From the NCBI RefSeq assembly GCF_000981385.1, contig NZ_LATZ01000005.1, forward strand, positions 166,823 through 230,822: 64,000 nt of DNA. Direction: 5' to 3'. The notes beneath the pieces are model-generated. The model saw only the letters and a list, made by a program, of their open reading frames with translations. It was not told the DNA's origin and ran no database searches. Below, piece by piece: positions 53,681 to 62,686 of this stretch. The first letter of the stretch is position 1; each line of letters opens with the position of its first letter. The stretch is from Bacillus sp. SA1-12. GTDB taxonomy: Bacteria; Bacillota; Bacilli; Bacillales; Bacillaceae. Both the position numbers and the translations under genes were made by a program.

Positions 53681-55228
53681 TTAACTTGTCTTTATCTTTC
53701 TTTCATCTCCAAGGTTTTTAAAGTTCACTTTATTTTTATATCCAACAGGATTGTTACCCCATAATTGCATCGATTTCCAGCCTGTTAACTGCTCGACCAC
53801 TGAACGAGTCTTGCTGTCCATATTATTCAACGCTCCGCCAGCTTTTAGACGATCAATTTCATTTAACAAAATCGTATGTGATTCCTTTGTTAATTTGTAT
53901 CGATACGAGATGAATAAGCCAACAAGAAGGAAGAGCAATGTTCCAATTGTAAGAATCGCCATAATGGCATTCAGCGCCGATTGTGATTGAGCTGTTTCAC
54001 CTGACACAAATCCTGCTTGTTCCAAAATAACACCCACAAGGAAGATCGCAAGTGCCTGTGATGCTTTGCGGATAAAGGTCATCATGCCGGCAAACACGCC
54101 TTCTCTTCTTTGACCGGTTAGGACTTCATCAATATCTGGAATAAAGGAATAGTTATTCCATGGGATGTAATTTAAACCTCCCCGGCCAAGTCCTGCAACA
54201 CCGATTAAGATAAATAGCATCACCATTAAATTGGAAGGATTCGCGTAATATACGGTTAAATAACCAATAACTCCTGCCATAAAGAGCAAAATGGCCACCC
54301 GGTAAGCCGGAGCAGGATTTAATTTGATGGTGATCGACATGGCTAACCAGACACCAAGAATTTGCAATAAATACATGACCGTCATCAAGTTGGATGCAAC
54401 AATGGCATCTTGAGCGAGTGAAAAAATAATAAAATACGTAAATACAGCGTTAAAGACATCCTGACTTAAATAGGCACCTAAATACATCCCTAAGTGCTGT
54501 CTGAAGGTTCTGACTCTTAATGTCGATAATAAATCGACATAGACCTTTTTCACGTTTTCAAGGAATGGAAGCTTTTCCTCATCTCCCTCTTCACGCAAAA
54601 TATCTTCCAAAGGTCTCTCCCAAGTAAATTTATAAACAAATGCTAATACACAAATAAAGATAACGGTAAAGATTCCGCCAGTGTAAAGGAACGTTGCTGG
54701 ATCATCTTTGCCAAGCGCCTCAACTAATCTGCCAGGAATAAATGCAGCAAAAACCGCAGATAACTGAGCGGTAAACATACGAGCACCAGTAAATCTTGAG
54801 CGTTTCTTATAGTCTGATGTCATCTCTGCAGCTAATGTTTCATATGGGATTAACACCATTGTATAAACGATCTCAAATACAATATAGGTGAGTAAATAAT
54901 ACCAATAGCTCATCCCGCTGACCCAAATAAAGGTATAACTAATCACTAAAGGAATTGAAATTAATAAGAAAAACCTTCTTCTGCCAAATTTTCTGCCTAA
55001 TTTGGTTTTATGAAAATTATCGGTTATGTACCCCATAACAGGTGCTGCAATAGCATCGACAAAACGCGCAATCGCAAAAATCGAACCAGCCTGAACAGGT
55101 GTCAACCCGCAGAAAGTCGTATAAAAATAGAGCAACCAAGCTGCTGTTAACGCAAAAGCACCTGCACCCAGGAAATCAGTAGACCCGTATGCAACATAGT
55201 TTACTAACTTAATTTTTCTATCCTTCAT
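53681..55228 (-). CDS. GPH-family sugar:cation symporter
   Basis: 515 aa with 12 predicted spans. The N-terminal NYVAYGSTDFLGAGAFALTA, then RFVDAIAAPVMGYITDNF and GRRRFFLLISIPLVISYTFI are GPH/MelB-family features (glycoside-pentoside-hexuronide symporters). It imports a glycoside or uronide with H+ or Na+. The ATG at 55228 is preceded by GAGGAGGTTTTGGAA; a TTG 14 codons earlier falls in the cre-like site and is unlikely. A near-cre (55254-55268) overlaps the leader, suggesting catabolite repression. Confidence 0.9.
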   Translation of the reverse strand: MKDRKIKLVNYVAYGSTDFLGAGAFALTAAWLLYFYTTFCGLTPVQAGSIFAIARFVDAIAAPVMGYITDNFHKTKLGRKFGRRRFFLLISIPLVISYTFIWVSGMSYWYYLLTYIVFEIVYTMVLIPYETLAAEMTSDYKKRSRFTGARMFTAQLSAVFAAFIPGRLVEALGKDDPATFLYTGGIFTVIFICVLAFVYKFTWERPLEDILREEGDEEKLPFLENVKKVYVDLLSTLRVRTFRQHLGMYLGAYLSQDVFNAVFTYFIIFSLAQDAIVASNLMTVMYLLQILGVWLAMSITIKLNPAPAYRVAILLFMAGVIGYLTVYYANPSNLMVMLFILIGVAGLGRGGLNYIPWNNYSFIPDIDEVLTGQRREGVFAGMMTFIRKASQALAIFLVGVILEQAGFVSGETAQSQSALNAIMAILTIGTLLFLLVGLFISYRYKLTKESHTILLNEIDRLKAGGALNNMDSKTRSVVEQLTGWKSMQLWGNNPVGYKNKVNFKNLGDERKIKTS

Positions 55229-56066
55229 TTCCAAAACCTCCTCATACCCCTTTATTAAAAACGTTTTCAAAAAGAGGTAACCTTATCTGTTTTTTGTTCG
55301 TTTTCCTTTTTGTTACGTCATATTTAATGATTGTCTGTAAAAATGAAATGCGAATCACACTGTATTTTACTTTAAGAGAACGATTCCATAAGGTATCGAT
55401 TCCACAAACAAATGGACAAGCTAAACCGCTTTCAAGTCGGTGTATGATTAGATGGATAGGAAATACCTAAAGTGCTGCTTCACATCTACAATTTTTACCC
55501 TCGTCTATCTATGAAGCTGCAACTCTGTTTTACTTTATGTCTTACATGTTGTAACACATACTCTACCATTTGAAAAGCCTTTCATTTTTCACTAGAGTTG
55601 TTTCATTATCGTTACATAAAAGTAGACATTCTCTTACCTAAGGCTGCGCTCGTTTAGACTTAACACAAAACGTTTATATTTTTCTGTTTAAATCCATTTA
55701 TGTTTGTTTATTTCCCTTTTTGTTTTTGATTATACTGATGATAGCGATTTAGGTCAATGGTTTCTATTGAATTTTTTATAAATATTTAGACATTCGCAAT
55801 TCAGACTTCCAACCAAGGATAAAAGTGAACAAAACCGAACACAAATGTCCGTAATACTGATTCCTAAATAATAGAGTTGCCCTAACAACCCTCATACTCT
55901 ATCAAATTTATTTACGTTTTTAGCGGAAAAAATCCCCATTAGTTAAATACCTAAATTCAGGCTTATCTCCTAGGCGAAAACCCATAATTATTCATACTTT
56001 TAGCATATAGTGTAATTGTTTAGAACAGATTCCTAAAATCTTTTTACTTAAAAAGGAGTGTTTTTA
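55229..56066. other. Divergent intergenic region
   Basis: About 840 bp. TTGAAAACGTTTTTA on the minus strand near 55254-55268 is a near-cre just before the symporter gene. AAGGAG of the glycine-rich protein gene lies at the right edge (about 56053-56058). No other gene or strong structure was found. Confidence 0.45.
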
Positions 56067-56414
56067 TTGTATTACTACGATCATCCTGAAATGAATCTCG
56101 ACGATCTAAATCAAATTGAAGACCTTGATAGACAACAGCCGTTAGGACAGCAGTTTGGGCAGCCAATGGGAGGACAGGGTTACGGACAAGGATACGGACA
56201 GGGTTACTATCCTCCTCGACCTCGTTGTCGTTGGGTTCGTGAATGCAGATGGGTTTACCGTTGCGGCCCTGGCGGCGGTTACGGCGGTGGTCCTGGTGGC
56301 GGCTTTGGCGGCGGTTATGGCGGCGGCCCTGGCGGCGGCTACGGCGGCGGTTATGGCGGCGGCCCTGGTGGCGGTTACGGCGGCGGTTATGGCGGCTTTG
56401 GCGGCAACGATTAA
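56067..56414 (+). CDS. Glycine-rich Cys/Arg/Trp protein, possible spore or surface component
   Basis: 115 aa starting at TTG 56067, 8 nt after AGGAG; the GTG at 56058 overlaps that site. Layout: an acidic N terminus YYYDHPEMNLDDLNQIEDLD, a Gln/Gly/Tyr segment with three GYGQ units, a basic cluster PRCRWVRECRWVYRC with three cysteines, then about 45 residues of GGGYGGGPGGGYGG repeats ending GND. There is no signal peptide. Gly/Tyr-rich Cys proteins are common in Bacillus spore coats, so that role is plausible but not shown. The repeat DNA is far more GC-rich than its surroundings. Confidence 0.75.
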   Translation: MYYYDHPEMNLDDLNQIEDLDRQQPLGQQFGQPMGGQGYGQGYGQGYYPPRPRCRWVRECRWVYRCGPGGGYGGGPGGGFGGGYGGGPGGGYGGGYGGGPGGGYGGGYGGFGGND

Positions 56415-56471
56415 TATTGTTTTAACGGAGAAGTTAAATAAACAGAAATGCTCCACAGTACGGAAATGTCC

Positions 56472-56511
56472 AACACGAAAAAGGATCTTCATGAAGATCC
56501 TTTTTCGTGTT
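56472..56511. terminator. 40-bp perfect palindrome, bidirectional terminator
   Basis: AACACGAAAAAGGATCTTCA and its exact complement TGAAGATCCTTTTTCGTGTT abut with no spacer. It separates the convergent glycine-rich gene and tyrS. Confidence 0.9.
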
Positions 56512-56517
56512 TATTCT

Positions 56518-57762
56518 CTACATCTTTATTTTCACAAATTTCCGCTTCCCTACCTGTACGATTAAATCATTTGCAACGGTAACCATTAGTTTTGTATCCT
56601 CTACCTTGTTACCATTTAATTGAACCCCCCTATTTTCAATCATTCTCCGCGCTTCGCTTTTTGATGTGAACATGTTTAAGGAAATAAGCAAGTCAATGAT
56701 TGATGTTTCATTCGTTCCTTTCCATTCAGCCACCGGCATCTCATCGGGTAATGTCCTTTGTTGAAAGACGGATACAAAATGCTGTTCTGCTTTTTCTGCA
56801 GCTTCTTGACCATGGTACATACGGACGATTGTTTTGCTTAGAACCATTTTCGCATCTCTAGGATGCAGTTTTCCTGTATTTAATTCTTCTTCAATGGTTT
56901 GAATTTGCTTGGGTGTACAATCTGTTACCAATTCAAAGTATTTCATCATTAATTCGTCTGGAATGGACATTGCTTTACCGTACATCTCTTGCGGGCTTTC
57001 GTCGATGCCAATGTAATTTTTCTTTGATTTTGACATTTTCTCTACACCGTCGAGTCCCTCTAGTAAGGGCATTAAAAGTGCAACTTGCTTTTCTTTTCCG
57101 AATTTCTCTTGAAAATGCCGTCCCATCAAGATGTTAAAATGCTGATCTGTCCCGCCAAGCTCAATATCACATTCCAATTCAACCGAATCATACCCTTGCA
57201 TTAACGGGTAGAAAAATTCATGCAGCGAAATCGGTTTTCCGAATGCAATACGTTCTTCAAAGTCATCCCTTTCTAAAAGTCTGGCAACGGTTATTTTTCC
57301 CGCTAATTGAATAACATCCTCAAAATTCAACTTAGACAGCCACTTAGAATTGTAATGCAGCTCAACTTTTGACATATCGATAATCTTTGAAAATTGTTCA
57401 AAGTAGGTCTTAGCATTGTGCTGAACCTCTTCATCCGTTAATTGCTTTCTCGCAACGGACTTTCCTGTCGGATCACCAATTTTCCCTGTAAAGTCACCGA
57501 TTATCAGTTGAATAATATGGCCATTTTCTTGAAATTGCCTTAACTTATTTAACACAACCGTATGACCGAGATGTACATCTGGAGCTGATGGGTCTAAGCC
57601 AAGCTTTATTTTTAATGGCCGGTTTTCAAGCAAGGATGCTGCTACTTTCTTTTCTAATTCTTCACTTGGAATGATTTCCTGTACACCTTGGCTGTAAATC
57701 GCCATTTGCCTTTGGACTTCACTTCGCTGTTCATCGGTTAATCGTTCTAGTAAACTGCTCAT
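56518..57762 (-). CDS. tyrS: Tyrosine--tRNA ligase (TyrZ type)
   Basis: 414 aa. HIGH-type motif [16 protein letters not shown], tyrosine-site [14 protein letters not shown], and KMSKS in [15 protein letters not shown]-terminal S4 RNA-binding domain follows (about 350-414, [20 protein letters not shown]). The KMSKS form marks the second TyrRS class, like B. subtilis TyrZ, rather than the KFGKT form of the common TyrS. The ATG at 57762 has AGGAGGGAATATA. A T-box leader lies immediately upstream. Confidence 0.96.
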   Translation of the reverse strand: MSSLLERLTDEQRSEVQRQMAIYSQGVQEIIPSEELEKKVAASLLENRPLKIKLGLDPSAPDVHLGHTVVLNKLRQFQENGHIIQLIIGDFTGKIGDPTGKSVARKQLTDEEVQHNAKTYFEQFSKIIDMSKVELHYNSKWLSKLNFEDVIQLAGKITVARLLERDDFEERIAFGKPISLHEFFYPLMQGYDSVELECDIELGGTDQHFNILMGRHFQEKFGKEKQVALLMPLLEGLDGVEKMSKSKKNYIGIDESPQEMYGKAMSIPDELMMKYFELVTDCTPKQIQTIEEELNTGKLHPRDAKMVLSKTIVRMYHGQEAAEKAEQHFVSVFQQRTLPDEMPVAEWKGTNETSIIDLLISLNMFTSKSEARRMIENRGVQLNGNKVEDTKLMVTVANDLIVQVGKRKFVKIKM

Positions 57763-57787
57763 TATATTCCCTCCTAAAAATAAATAC

Positions 57788-58020
57788 AAAAAAACCACAT
57801 CCCGAAAAAGGGACGTGGTTAAACTTTTACACGCGGTACCACCCTTATTGAAGAATATGATTCTTCCGCTCTACGATTAACGGTCAACCCGTTCCTTGCG
57901 GCAATTCGCAAAGAAAGCTCAAGGCGTGTATTTCGTGTTATCTTTGTGTCGATTCACACCATCCATCGACTCTCTGATTACAGGGAGATAACAACTACTT
58001 GTTTTCCTCTCTACGCTTTT
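57788..58020 (-). ncRNA. T-box riboswitch (tyrosine) upstream of tyrS
   Basis: Minus-strand leader. It contains the T-box core AGGGTGGTACCGCG (57832-57845) and an intrinsic terminator CCACGTCCC...GGGATGTGG with a T-run (about 57788-57820). Stem I has an AGTA motif near its start and a Tyr specifier TAC in GAAATACACG (about 57925-57935). Uncharged tRNA-Tyr should stabilise the antiterminator and raise tyrS transcription. Confidence 0.92.
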
Positions 58021-58032
58021 ATCCTTATGAAA

Positions 58033-58569
58033 TTAAAACTGATTTTCTCTAATGACTCTTCTTAGCAATGCTGCCATGCCTTTTTGCTCTTCAAGCGTCA
58101 AACCGGAGACAATCTCCGCTTCACCTTGATGAAACCTCGGATACAGCTCTTCCATTACCTGCTTGCCTTTGTCCGTTATCGTCACAAATGTGATTCTTCG
58201 GTCCCTGTTATCCACCTTTCGATAACACAATTCCTTTCGCTCCAGTGTATTCGTAATGTTACTCACTGTTGCTTTTGTTACACCGGCTGACTCGGCTAAT
58301 TTTTTTGTTTCAACCGAATTCCAGATCCACAAATCATAAAGGATGGAAAAGGATGTCCAGGATAACCCGTATTCAACTAGCACTTCACGTTCCATCTTAT
58401 TTCTTAAGCCTTGTGCGATCCGGTACATATTTGTCACAACGGCAATGGCATCTAGGTTTAGCGAGCTAATAGGCGTTTTCGTTAGAAGATTGATTGTATC
58501 GATCTCTTCGGGAAGCAACTCTCCCGCTTCGTTAAACGAATGGATGTTCATCACCTCGCGAATTTTCAT
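58033..58569 (-). CDS. MarR-family transcriptional regulator
   Basis: 178 aa. Winged helix in the middle: LIYDLWIWNSVETKKLAESA, GVTKATVSNITNTLERKELC, and the wing YRKVDNRDRRITFVTITDKG. The C-terminal helices dimerise. The start is uncertain: ATG 58569 has no clear site, and ATG six codons later has GAGGTG too close. It is convergent with nothing and divergent from the NERD gene. Target genes and ligand unknown. Confidence 0.9.
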   Translation of the reverse strand: MKIREVMNIHSFNEAGELLPEEIDTINLLTKTPISSLNLDAIAVVTNMYRIAQGLRNKMEREVLVEYGLSWTSFSILYDLWIWNSVETKKLAESAGVTKATVSNITNTLERKELCYRKVDNRDRRITFVTITDKGKQVMEELYPRFHQGEAEIVSGLTLEEQKGMAALLRRVIRENQF

Positions 58570-58732
58570 AATCGTTAGCTATGAAACGATTTTAGCAGAT
58601 GGACGTTTGAAATGCAATCATTTGCTTTTGGTGAAAATTACTTTTTAATATGAAATATTCACTTCAAATAGACACACCTTTATAATAAATGTGATAAAGT
58701 GGAAAATTTCACAAGATGAAAGGAAGTGGACT

Positions 58733-59638
58733 ATGCCTTTTAAGGCTCGTACAGAATCTGTTGATTTACAAACTCTAAAGTCCTTACATACACGAATGAA
58801 ATTGGCTGAAAATGAGAAACAGCATTATTTCAACCTTAAAAAGGGCTACGAGGGGGAGATTCTATTTGATTCATTGACGGATAATCTGCAGTGTGAATGC
58901 TTGATCTTAAATGATTTGCTGTTAAAACAAAATAACACCATCTTTCAAATTGACGCACTACTTATCATTTCAGAAACTGTCTATTTTTTTGAAGTAAAAA
59001 ATTATGAAGGAGATTATTATTACGAATCTGATAAATTATACAAGAAATCTAAATCTGAACTTAATAATCCGCTAAACCAATTAAGTAGAAGCGAGACCAT
59101 GCTGCGCCAGCTACTCCAAAGCCTTGGATTTCATTCTTCTGTTATTGCTTCGGTCGTTTTTATCAACCCCGAATTCACCTTATACCAAGCACCTCTCGAC
59201 AAGCCATTTATTTTTCCATCTCAGATCAATCGCTATTTTAAAAATTTTAATAAGATAGATAAAAAGTTAAATAGAAAGGACAAAATGCTTGCAGAAAATT
59301 TACTCTCACTGCATATTAATGAGTCTCCTTTTAAGCTGTTACCGCATTATGATTATGATCAGCTGCGAAAAGGAATCACTTGTGCAGCATGCACTTCATT
59401 TTCAATTTCTATCGAGGGAAGAAAATGTGTTTGCAAGGAATGCGGTCATGAAGAAGTGGTTGCAACTGCCGTCATGCGGAGTGTGAAGGAATTTAAGCTT
59501 CTTTTTCCTGAACGAAAAATGACAACTAATGTCATTCAGGATTGGTGTAAGGTGGTGGAGTCTAAAAAGAGGATAAAAGAAATTCTAGAAAAGAACTATA
59601 AAAAGTCAGGGGCTCATAGATGTTCTTACTACGAATAA
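58733..59638 (+). CDS. NERD-domain protein with C-terminal zinc ribbon
   Basis: 301 aa. A NERD (nuclease-related) domain spans about 35-160: KKGYEGEILFDSLTDNL, IDALLIISETVYFFEVKNYE and a following LYKKSKSELNNPLNQL. The D...E-x-K pattern is nuclease-like. The C-terminal part has CAACTSFSISIEGRKCVCKE then CGH, a four-cysteine zinc ribbon. ATG at 58733 with AAAGGAAG; 14 upstream codons lack a site. NERD proteins are thought to process DNA or RNA; the real role is unclear. Confidence 0.88.
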   Translation: MPFKARTESVDLQTLKSLHTRMKLAENEKQHYFNLKKGYEGEILFDSLTDNLQCECLILNDLLLKQNNTIFQIDALLIISETVYFFEVKNYEGDYYYESDKLYKKSKSELNNPLNQLSRSETMLRQLLQSLGFHSSVIASVVFINPEFTLYQAPLDKPFIFPSQINRYFKNFNKIDKKLNRKDKMLAENLLSLHINESPFKLLPHYDYDQLRKGITCAACTSFSISIEGRKCVCKECGHEEVVATAVMRSVKEFKLLFPERKMTTNVIQDWCKVVESKKRIKEILEKNYKKSGAHRCSYYE

Positions 59639-59759
59639 AAAAATTGAATTCCTTTTTACTCTTTATTCTTTAAAACTTTATATAGATCTTTTCCTGTTAC
59701 TTACTCAGTTTGTCCTTCATATATTAAATGAAGGACTTTTCTCTTTAGCAATTGCTTTC

Positions 59760-59967
59760 CTTTAGCTCTCAGCGGCCTTATGAGAGACTTTTCCCTTGCT
59801 CTTTCACCTGCTTTTGGACTTCATAGGCCCTATCAAAGACTTTTCGCTTACTCTTTTACCTGCTTTTGGCCCTCATCGACCTTATGAAAGACTTTTCGCT
59901 CACTCTTTCACCTGCTTTTGGCCTCATCCACCTTATGAAGGCTCTTCTCACCTCAATTACTATCTTT
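59760..59967. repeat. Second array of 52-bp repeats
   Basis: Contiguous units start at 59760, 59812, 59864 and 59916 (the last degenerate), each 52 bp. The core AAAGACTTTTCGC is shared, and units 2-4 begin TTTTGG. Period and core agree with the array at 47278-47485 (TTTTGT start, GAGACTTTTC core), so both belong to one repeat family. Confidence 0.8.
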
Positions 59968-60006
59968 TTACCCTTTTGAAAGTTCCAATAGCCACACCAC
60001 TAAAAA

Positions 60007-60030
60007 AAGGGAGAATACTCTCCCTTACAA
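60007..60030 (-). terminator. Intrinsic terminator of the DUF3231 gene
   Basis: AAGGGAGA and TCTCCCTT around a 4-nt loop (60007-60026). On the minus strand it is followed by seven T. Confidence 0.88.
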
Positions 60031-60079
60031 TCAAAGGTTTATTCTCCTTGGTGCTCGTTCAATGGCCTTCTAATTAAAC

Positions 60080-61114
60080 CTATTCCGATCTTAATTCCTC
60101 TCTATCTGCTGCATGCGGCGGTTTTTCAAACCAGCCTTTTTCAATCATTATTTTTGCTCCTTCATCTACATATAAGGAGGTATTGATTAATGACTTTGTA
60201 TAAATCATGCCTATATCGTGTCTTCCGTTTACAGCTACTGAATTTCCGAATGCTCGGATTTTCATGGAGAACATATCGACTTTATGGAAGATCATCAGTT
60301 TGTCTGAGAAAGGAGCATTGGTCGATGTTGTGACTAAATGGTCAAGAAAGGACGGCGCAGGCAAGTTTTCATCCTGCAATTCCTCCATATAATTTTGAAT
60401 AGTTTTCGTGGTAATCTCCATTCCTCTGATTAACCAATCCCTAATTTTGTTGGACTTTGCCACTTGGCTAAATGCCATGATTAATGCTCTGCTTGTGACG
60501 TTATTCTCGATATTGTCATAAAAATGGGCAATTTCTAATGCATGCAAAGGTCGCACATGGCCAAAGAAACCATTTAAAAAATCCTTATGAACAAATTCTG
60601 CTTTATCAGGAACTGGAATAAGTGGCGGTTTTATAATCAATCCTTTATTCATCAATAAATCCTTGATTTGTTCCATTAATTCCATCGTCTTATTCATACA
60701 AAAGAGATATAAGTCTCTTACATCCCTTCTGTAAACCAATGGAACCGCTACATTATAGAGGCTCATTCCCGCTTTAGCGGCATATTTCAAATAATGAACA
60801 TAAAACGGATCTTCAAATAGCCGTGGTGCTCCAAGATTTACATCATTATCTGTAAAACCAATAGGGAGCGGAAAGTCCTCTTTCTCAAAAATGTCTGTGA
60901 TGGCCTGGAAGATCTCCTCACTTAAGGCCAATGCGTGCTCTACTAGTGCTTTTATTTCCTCATCCTCTACATGCTGCAGGAAATACTTTAATACACATTT
61001 TGACATGCTGTTCCCCATATAAGTTGCCCAAAGCTTTCCCATTTCTGCTGATGTCAGCTTTTGGTTTAGATCTGCTCTACTTGAACTTAATTTCTTTGGT
61101 TTAATGGTTTTCAT
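60080..61114 (-). CDS. DUF3231-family protein
   Basis: 344 aa made of two similar helical halves (about 15-165 and 185-330). The first half has LTSAEMGKLWATYMGNSMSK and the second FFGHVRPLHALEIAHFYDNI. Each half resembles a four-helix, ferritin/CotF-like bundle, as in DUF3231 proteins of Bacillus. No signal peptide. The family is frequent in spore-formers; its function is not known. It is divergent from the riboswitch-controlled small gene. Confidence 0.85.
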   Translation of the reverse strand: MKTIKPKKLSSSRADLNQKLTSAEMGKLWATYMGNSMSKCVLKYFLQHVEDEEIKALVEHALALSEEIFQAITDIFEKEDFPLPIGFTDNDVNLGAPRLFEDPFYVHYLKYAAKAGMSLYNVAVPLVYRRDVRDLYLFCMNKTMELMEQIKDLLMNKGLIIKPPLIPVPDKAEFVHKDFLNGFFGHVRPLHALEIAHFYDNIENNVTSRALIMAFSQVAKSNKIRDWLIRGMEITTKTIQNYMEELQDENLPAPSFLDHLVTTSTNAPFSDKLMIFHKVDMFSMKIRAFGNSVAVNGRHDIGMIYTKSLINTSLYVDEGAKIMIEKGWFEKPPHAADREELRSE

Positions 61115-61233
61115 TGCCGTAACTCCATCTCATTTTTTTATAGTATTTTACTGGAGAGCAAATCTATTCTTTAAAAAGTAATGCTTTTTAACCAAAGGTC
61201 GTTTCCTATTAACGATAACGAACGATAAAATAG

Positions 61234-61262
61234 TTCAAAAGACCTATTAAAATCGACATAAT
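61234..61262 (+). promoter_or_regulatory. Candidate promoter of the riboswitch transcript
   Basis: TTCAAA (61234-61239), 17-nt spacer, CATAAT (61257-61262). Transcription would start near 61269, just before the 5' strand of riboswitch helix P1. Confidence 0.5.
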
Positions 61263-61270
61263 TCAACCCG

Positions 61271-61364
61271 ATCCTATAAATAACGGCAAAATCATTGAAA
61301 GGTGATGACGTAAAACTACAAGGTCCTCTGTCTTACGCAAAGCCAGCCAGCTACCATCAAGGAT
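61271..61364 (+). ncRNA. Candidate class-I cyclic-di-GMP riboswitch (GEMM-I)
   Basis: Conserved parts of the class-I c-di-GMP aptamer appear in order. GGCAAA is at 61285-61290, then a stem ATCAT/GTGAT around a GAAA-containing loop. GACGTAAAACTAC matches the conserved GACGCAAAGCCAC core, followed by GGTCC. The closing part is GCCAGCCAGCTACC. Outer helix ATCCT (61271-61275) / AGGAT (61360-61364) closes it. CATCAA (61355-61360) can instead pair with TTGATG (61379-61384), covering the start codon of the next gene, which suggests translational control. No covariance search was possible. Confidence 0.75.
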
Positions 61365-61381
61365 AAAAGGGGAAAATATTG

Positions 61382-61513
61382 ATGTCAAAAGATCATTGGG
61401 CAACACCCGAGGAAATAGAAAGAATGAAAAAAAGAAACCGAACGATTTTATATGTTTCATTACCTGTGGCAACAGCCTTTTTAACTGCGATGTTGACGCT
61501 GTTGTTAAACTAA
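61382..61513 (+). CDS. 43-residue membrane protein under the c-di-GMP riboswitch (family A)
   Basis: ATG after AAAGGGG. The N-terminal soluble part SKDHWATPEEIERMKKRNR is followed by one hydrophobic span (ILYVSLPVATAF onward) and ends LLLN. It has the same length, motif and topology as the protein at 33843-33974. It is monocistronic: promoter, aptamer, this frame, terminator. If the riboswitch is functional, the protein is part of the c-di-GMP response, e.g. in the motility/EPS switch. Function unknown. Confidence 0.8.
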   Translation: MSKDHWATPEEIERMKKRNRTILYVSLPVATAFLTAMLTLLLN

Positions 61514-61521
61514 ACATAACG

Positions 61522-61556
61522 AAAAGTGCCTGGTTAAAGTCAGGCACTTTTTTATT
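61522..61556. terminator. Bidirectional terminator
   Basis: AAAAGTGCCTG (61522-61532) and CAGGCACTTTT (61541-61551) with more T's on the plus strand. It separates the small gene from the convergent acetyltransferase gene. Confidence 0.88.
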
Positions 61557-61583
61557 TTCGCGAAAGATCTCTGTTTGTGATAA

Positions 61584-62684
61584 CTATACATAATTCAGTC
61601 CCGCTGTATATGGAAATGGAAGAGGAAAGACTCCTTGTGATTCTTTCTGCAACTCTTTATTTTTTTCGTTATTTGGTTCTGGATCAAATAAAACCGATAT
61701 AAAATCGGCCTTAGTTAAAATGGCCTTATGAGTGCCTATGCCTACTTCAATCATCCCATCTTGGATACTTTTACATTGAATTGGTTCCTCCAGCTTCGTT
61801 TTTAAGAAAGGAGCAAGCTGTTTTACTAGACGTTCCGGGTCAATTATATAAATGGTTCCCTGGTTTTTTTCACTCTTAAATGGAGCATCATGCAATTCCT
61901 TTTGAAGTTCCTGATCATGCCATGGTATTGGAACTTCGATTTCCTCTAGTTCATATTTTTTTGCTGCATATGCTAATAATTGAGTGATTTCATTGGGATT
62001 GCCGGCCCACTCAATGGCAATGGATTTCCCGGTTTGATTTGGGATACCGAGGACTAAAAAGCTCGTGAGCTCTCCGTTTTCCTCCATAATTAATGTCTTG
62101 TGGGTTAACTTCAAGCAGCTTGCGAAGGCTTCAGCTTGTAACAGCGTTTGAAAATCACTGACACTTTGGTCATACCGAATTGGTCTTTGTTGTGCAAGAT
62201 GAACCAAACTTAACAGGTCTCCTTCTCTCATTTCCCTAATGTTGTGATTATATTTCGCATTTTTTCCATTGACCAGATACCGTTTACTATTGCCGAAATA
62301 ACAGCAATCTGCACGGGTATATAATGACCTGTCTCCTGATACAAGGAGCAATGCCGCATCAGTTGTTTTCAAGTACTGAAACACTTTGTCCAGAATTTGG
62401 CTGGCATATCCTTTATTCCGGTGCTCTTCCGCTGTGCAAACTGATCCTAACGAATAAATAGCTACCTTTGCTGTTCCTATCCTTATAAAGGCTGGCACAA
62501 TTCCCATAAACGATACTAATTCACCCTCTGCGAATGCCCCAATGGATTGTTCGATGTTGCCCGGCGAAAACATCAATGGAAATGCATCTACCATTGATGT
62601 TTGTTCATCATCGCGAAACGTTTGGTTTGAGAGTGCAATTGCTGCCTCTCGATCCTGTTTTTGAAGCTGTCGAATTTCAACCAT
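61584..62684 (-). CDS. GNAT-family N-acetyltransferase, Eis-like
   Basis: 366 aa. The N-terminal GNAT domain has MVEIRQLQKQDREAAIALSN and the acetyl-CoA loop SVCTAEEHRNKGYASQILDK. A second acetyltransferase-like domain and a C-terminal sterol-carrier-like part follow (about 270-366), as in Eis-type proteins. It follows the MFS gene by 2 bp, so they form an operon, possibly for modifying and exporting one compound. Substrate unknown. Confidence 0.85.
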   Translation of the reverse strand: MVEIRQLQKQDREAAIALSNQTFRDDEQTSMVDAFPLMFSPGNIEQSIGAFAEGELVSFMGIVPAFIRIGTAKVAIYSLGSVCTAEEHRNKGYASQILDKVFQYLKTTDAALLLVSGDRSLYTRADCCYFGNSKRYLVNGKNAKYNHNIREMREGDLLSLVHLAQQRPIRYDQSVSDFQTLLQAEAFASCLKLTHKTLIMEENGELTSFLVLGIPNQTGKSIAIEWAGNPNEITQLLAYAAKKYELEEIEVPIPWHDQELQKELHDAPFKSEKNQGTIYIIDPERLVKQLAPFLKTKLEEPIQCKSIQDGMIEVGIGTHKAILTKADFISVLFDPEPNNEKNKELQKESQGVFPLPFPYTAGLNYV

Positions 62685-62686
62685 TT

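Noticed and set aside
56142..56492. A 116-codon Ala/Thr-rich frame antisense to the glycine-rich gene, and further long frames in the other phases.
   Set aside because: They arise from the GC-rich repeat; the frame with the ribosome-binding site and sensible composition is the Gly/Tyr one.
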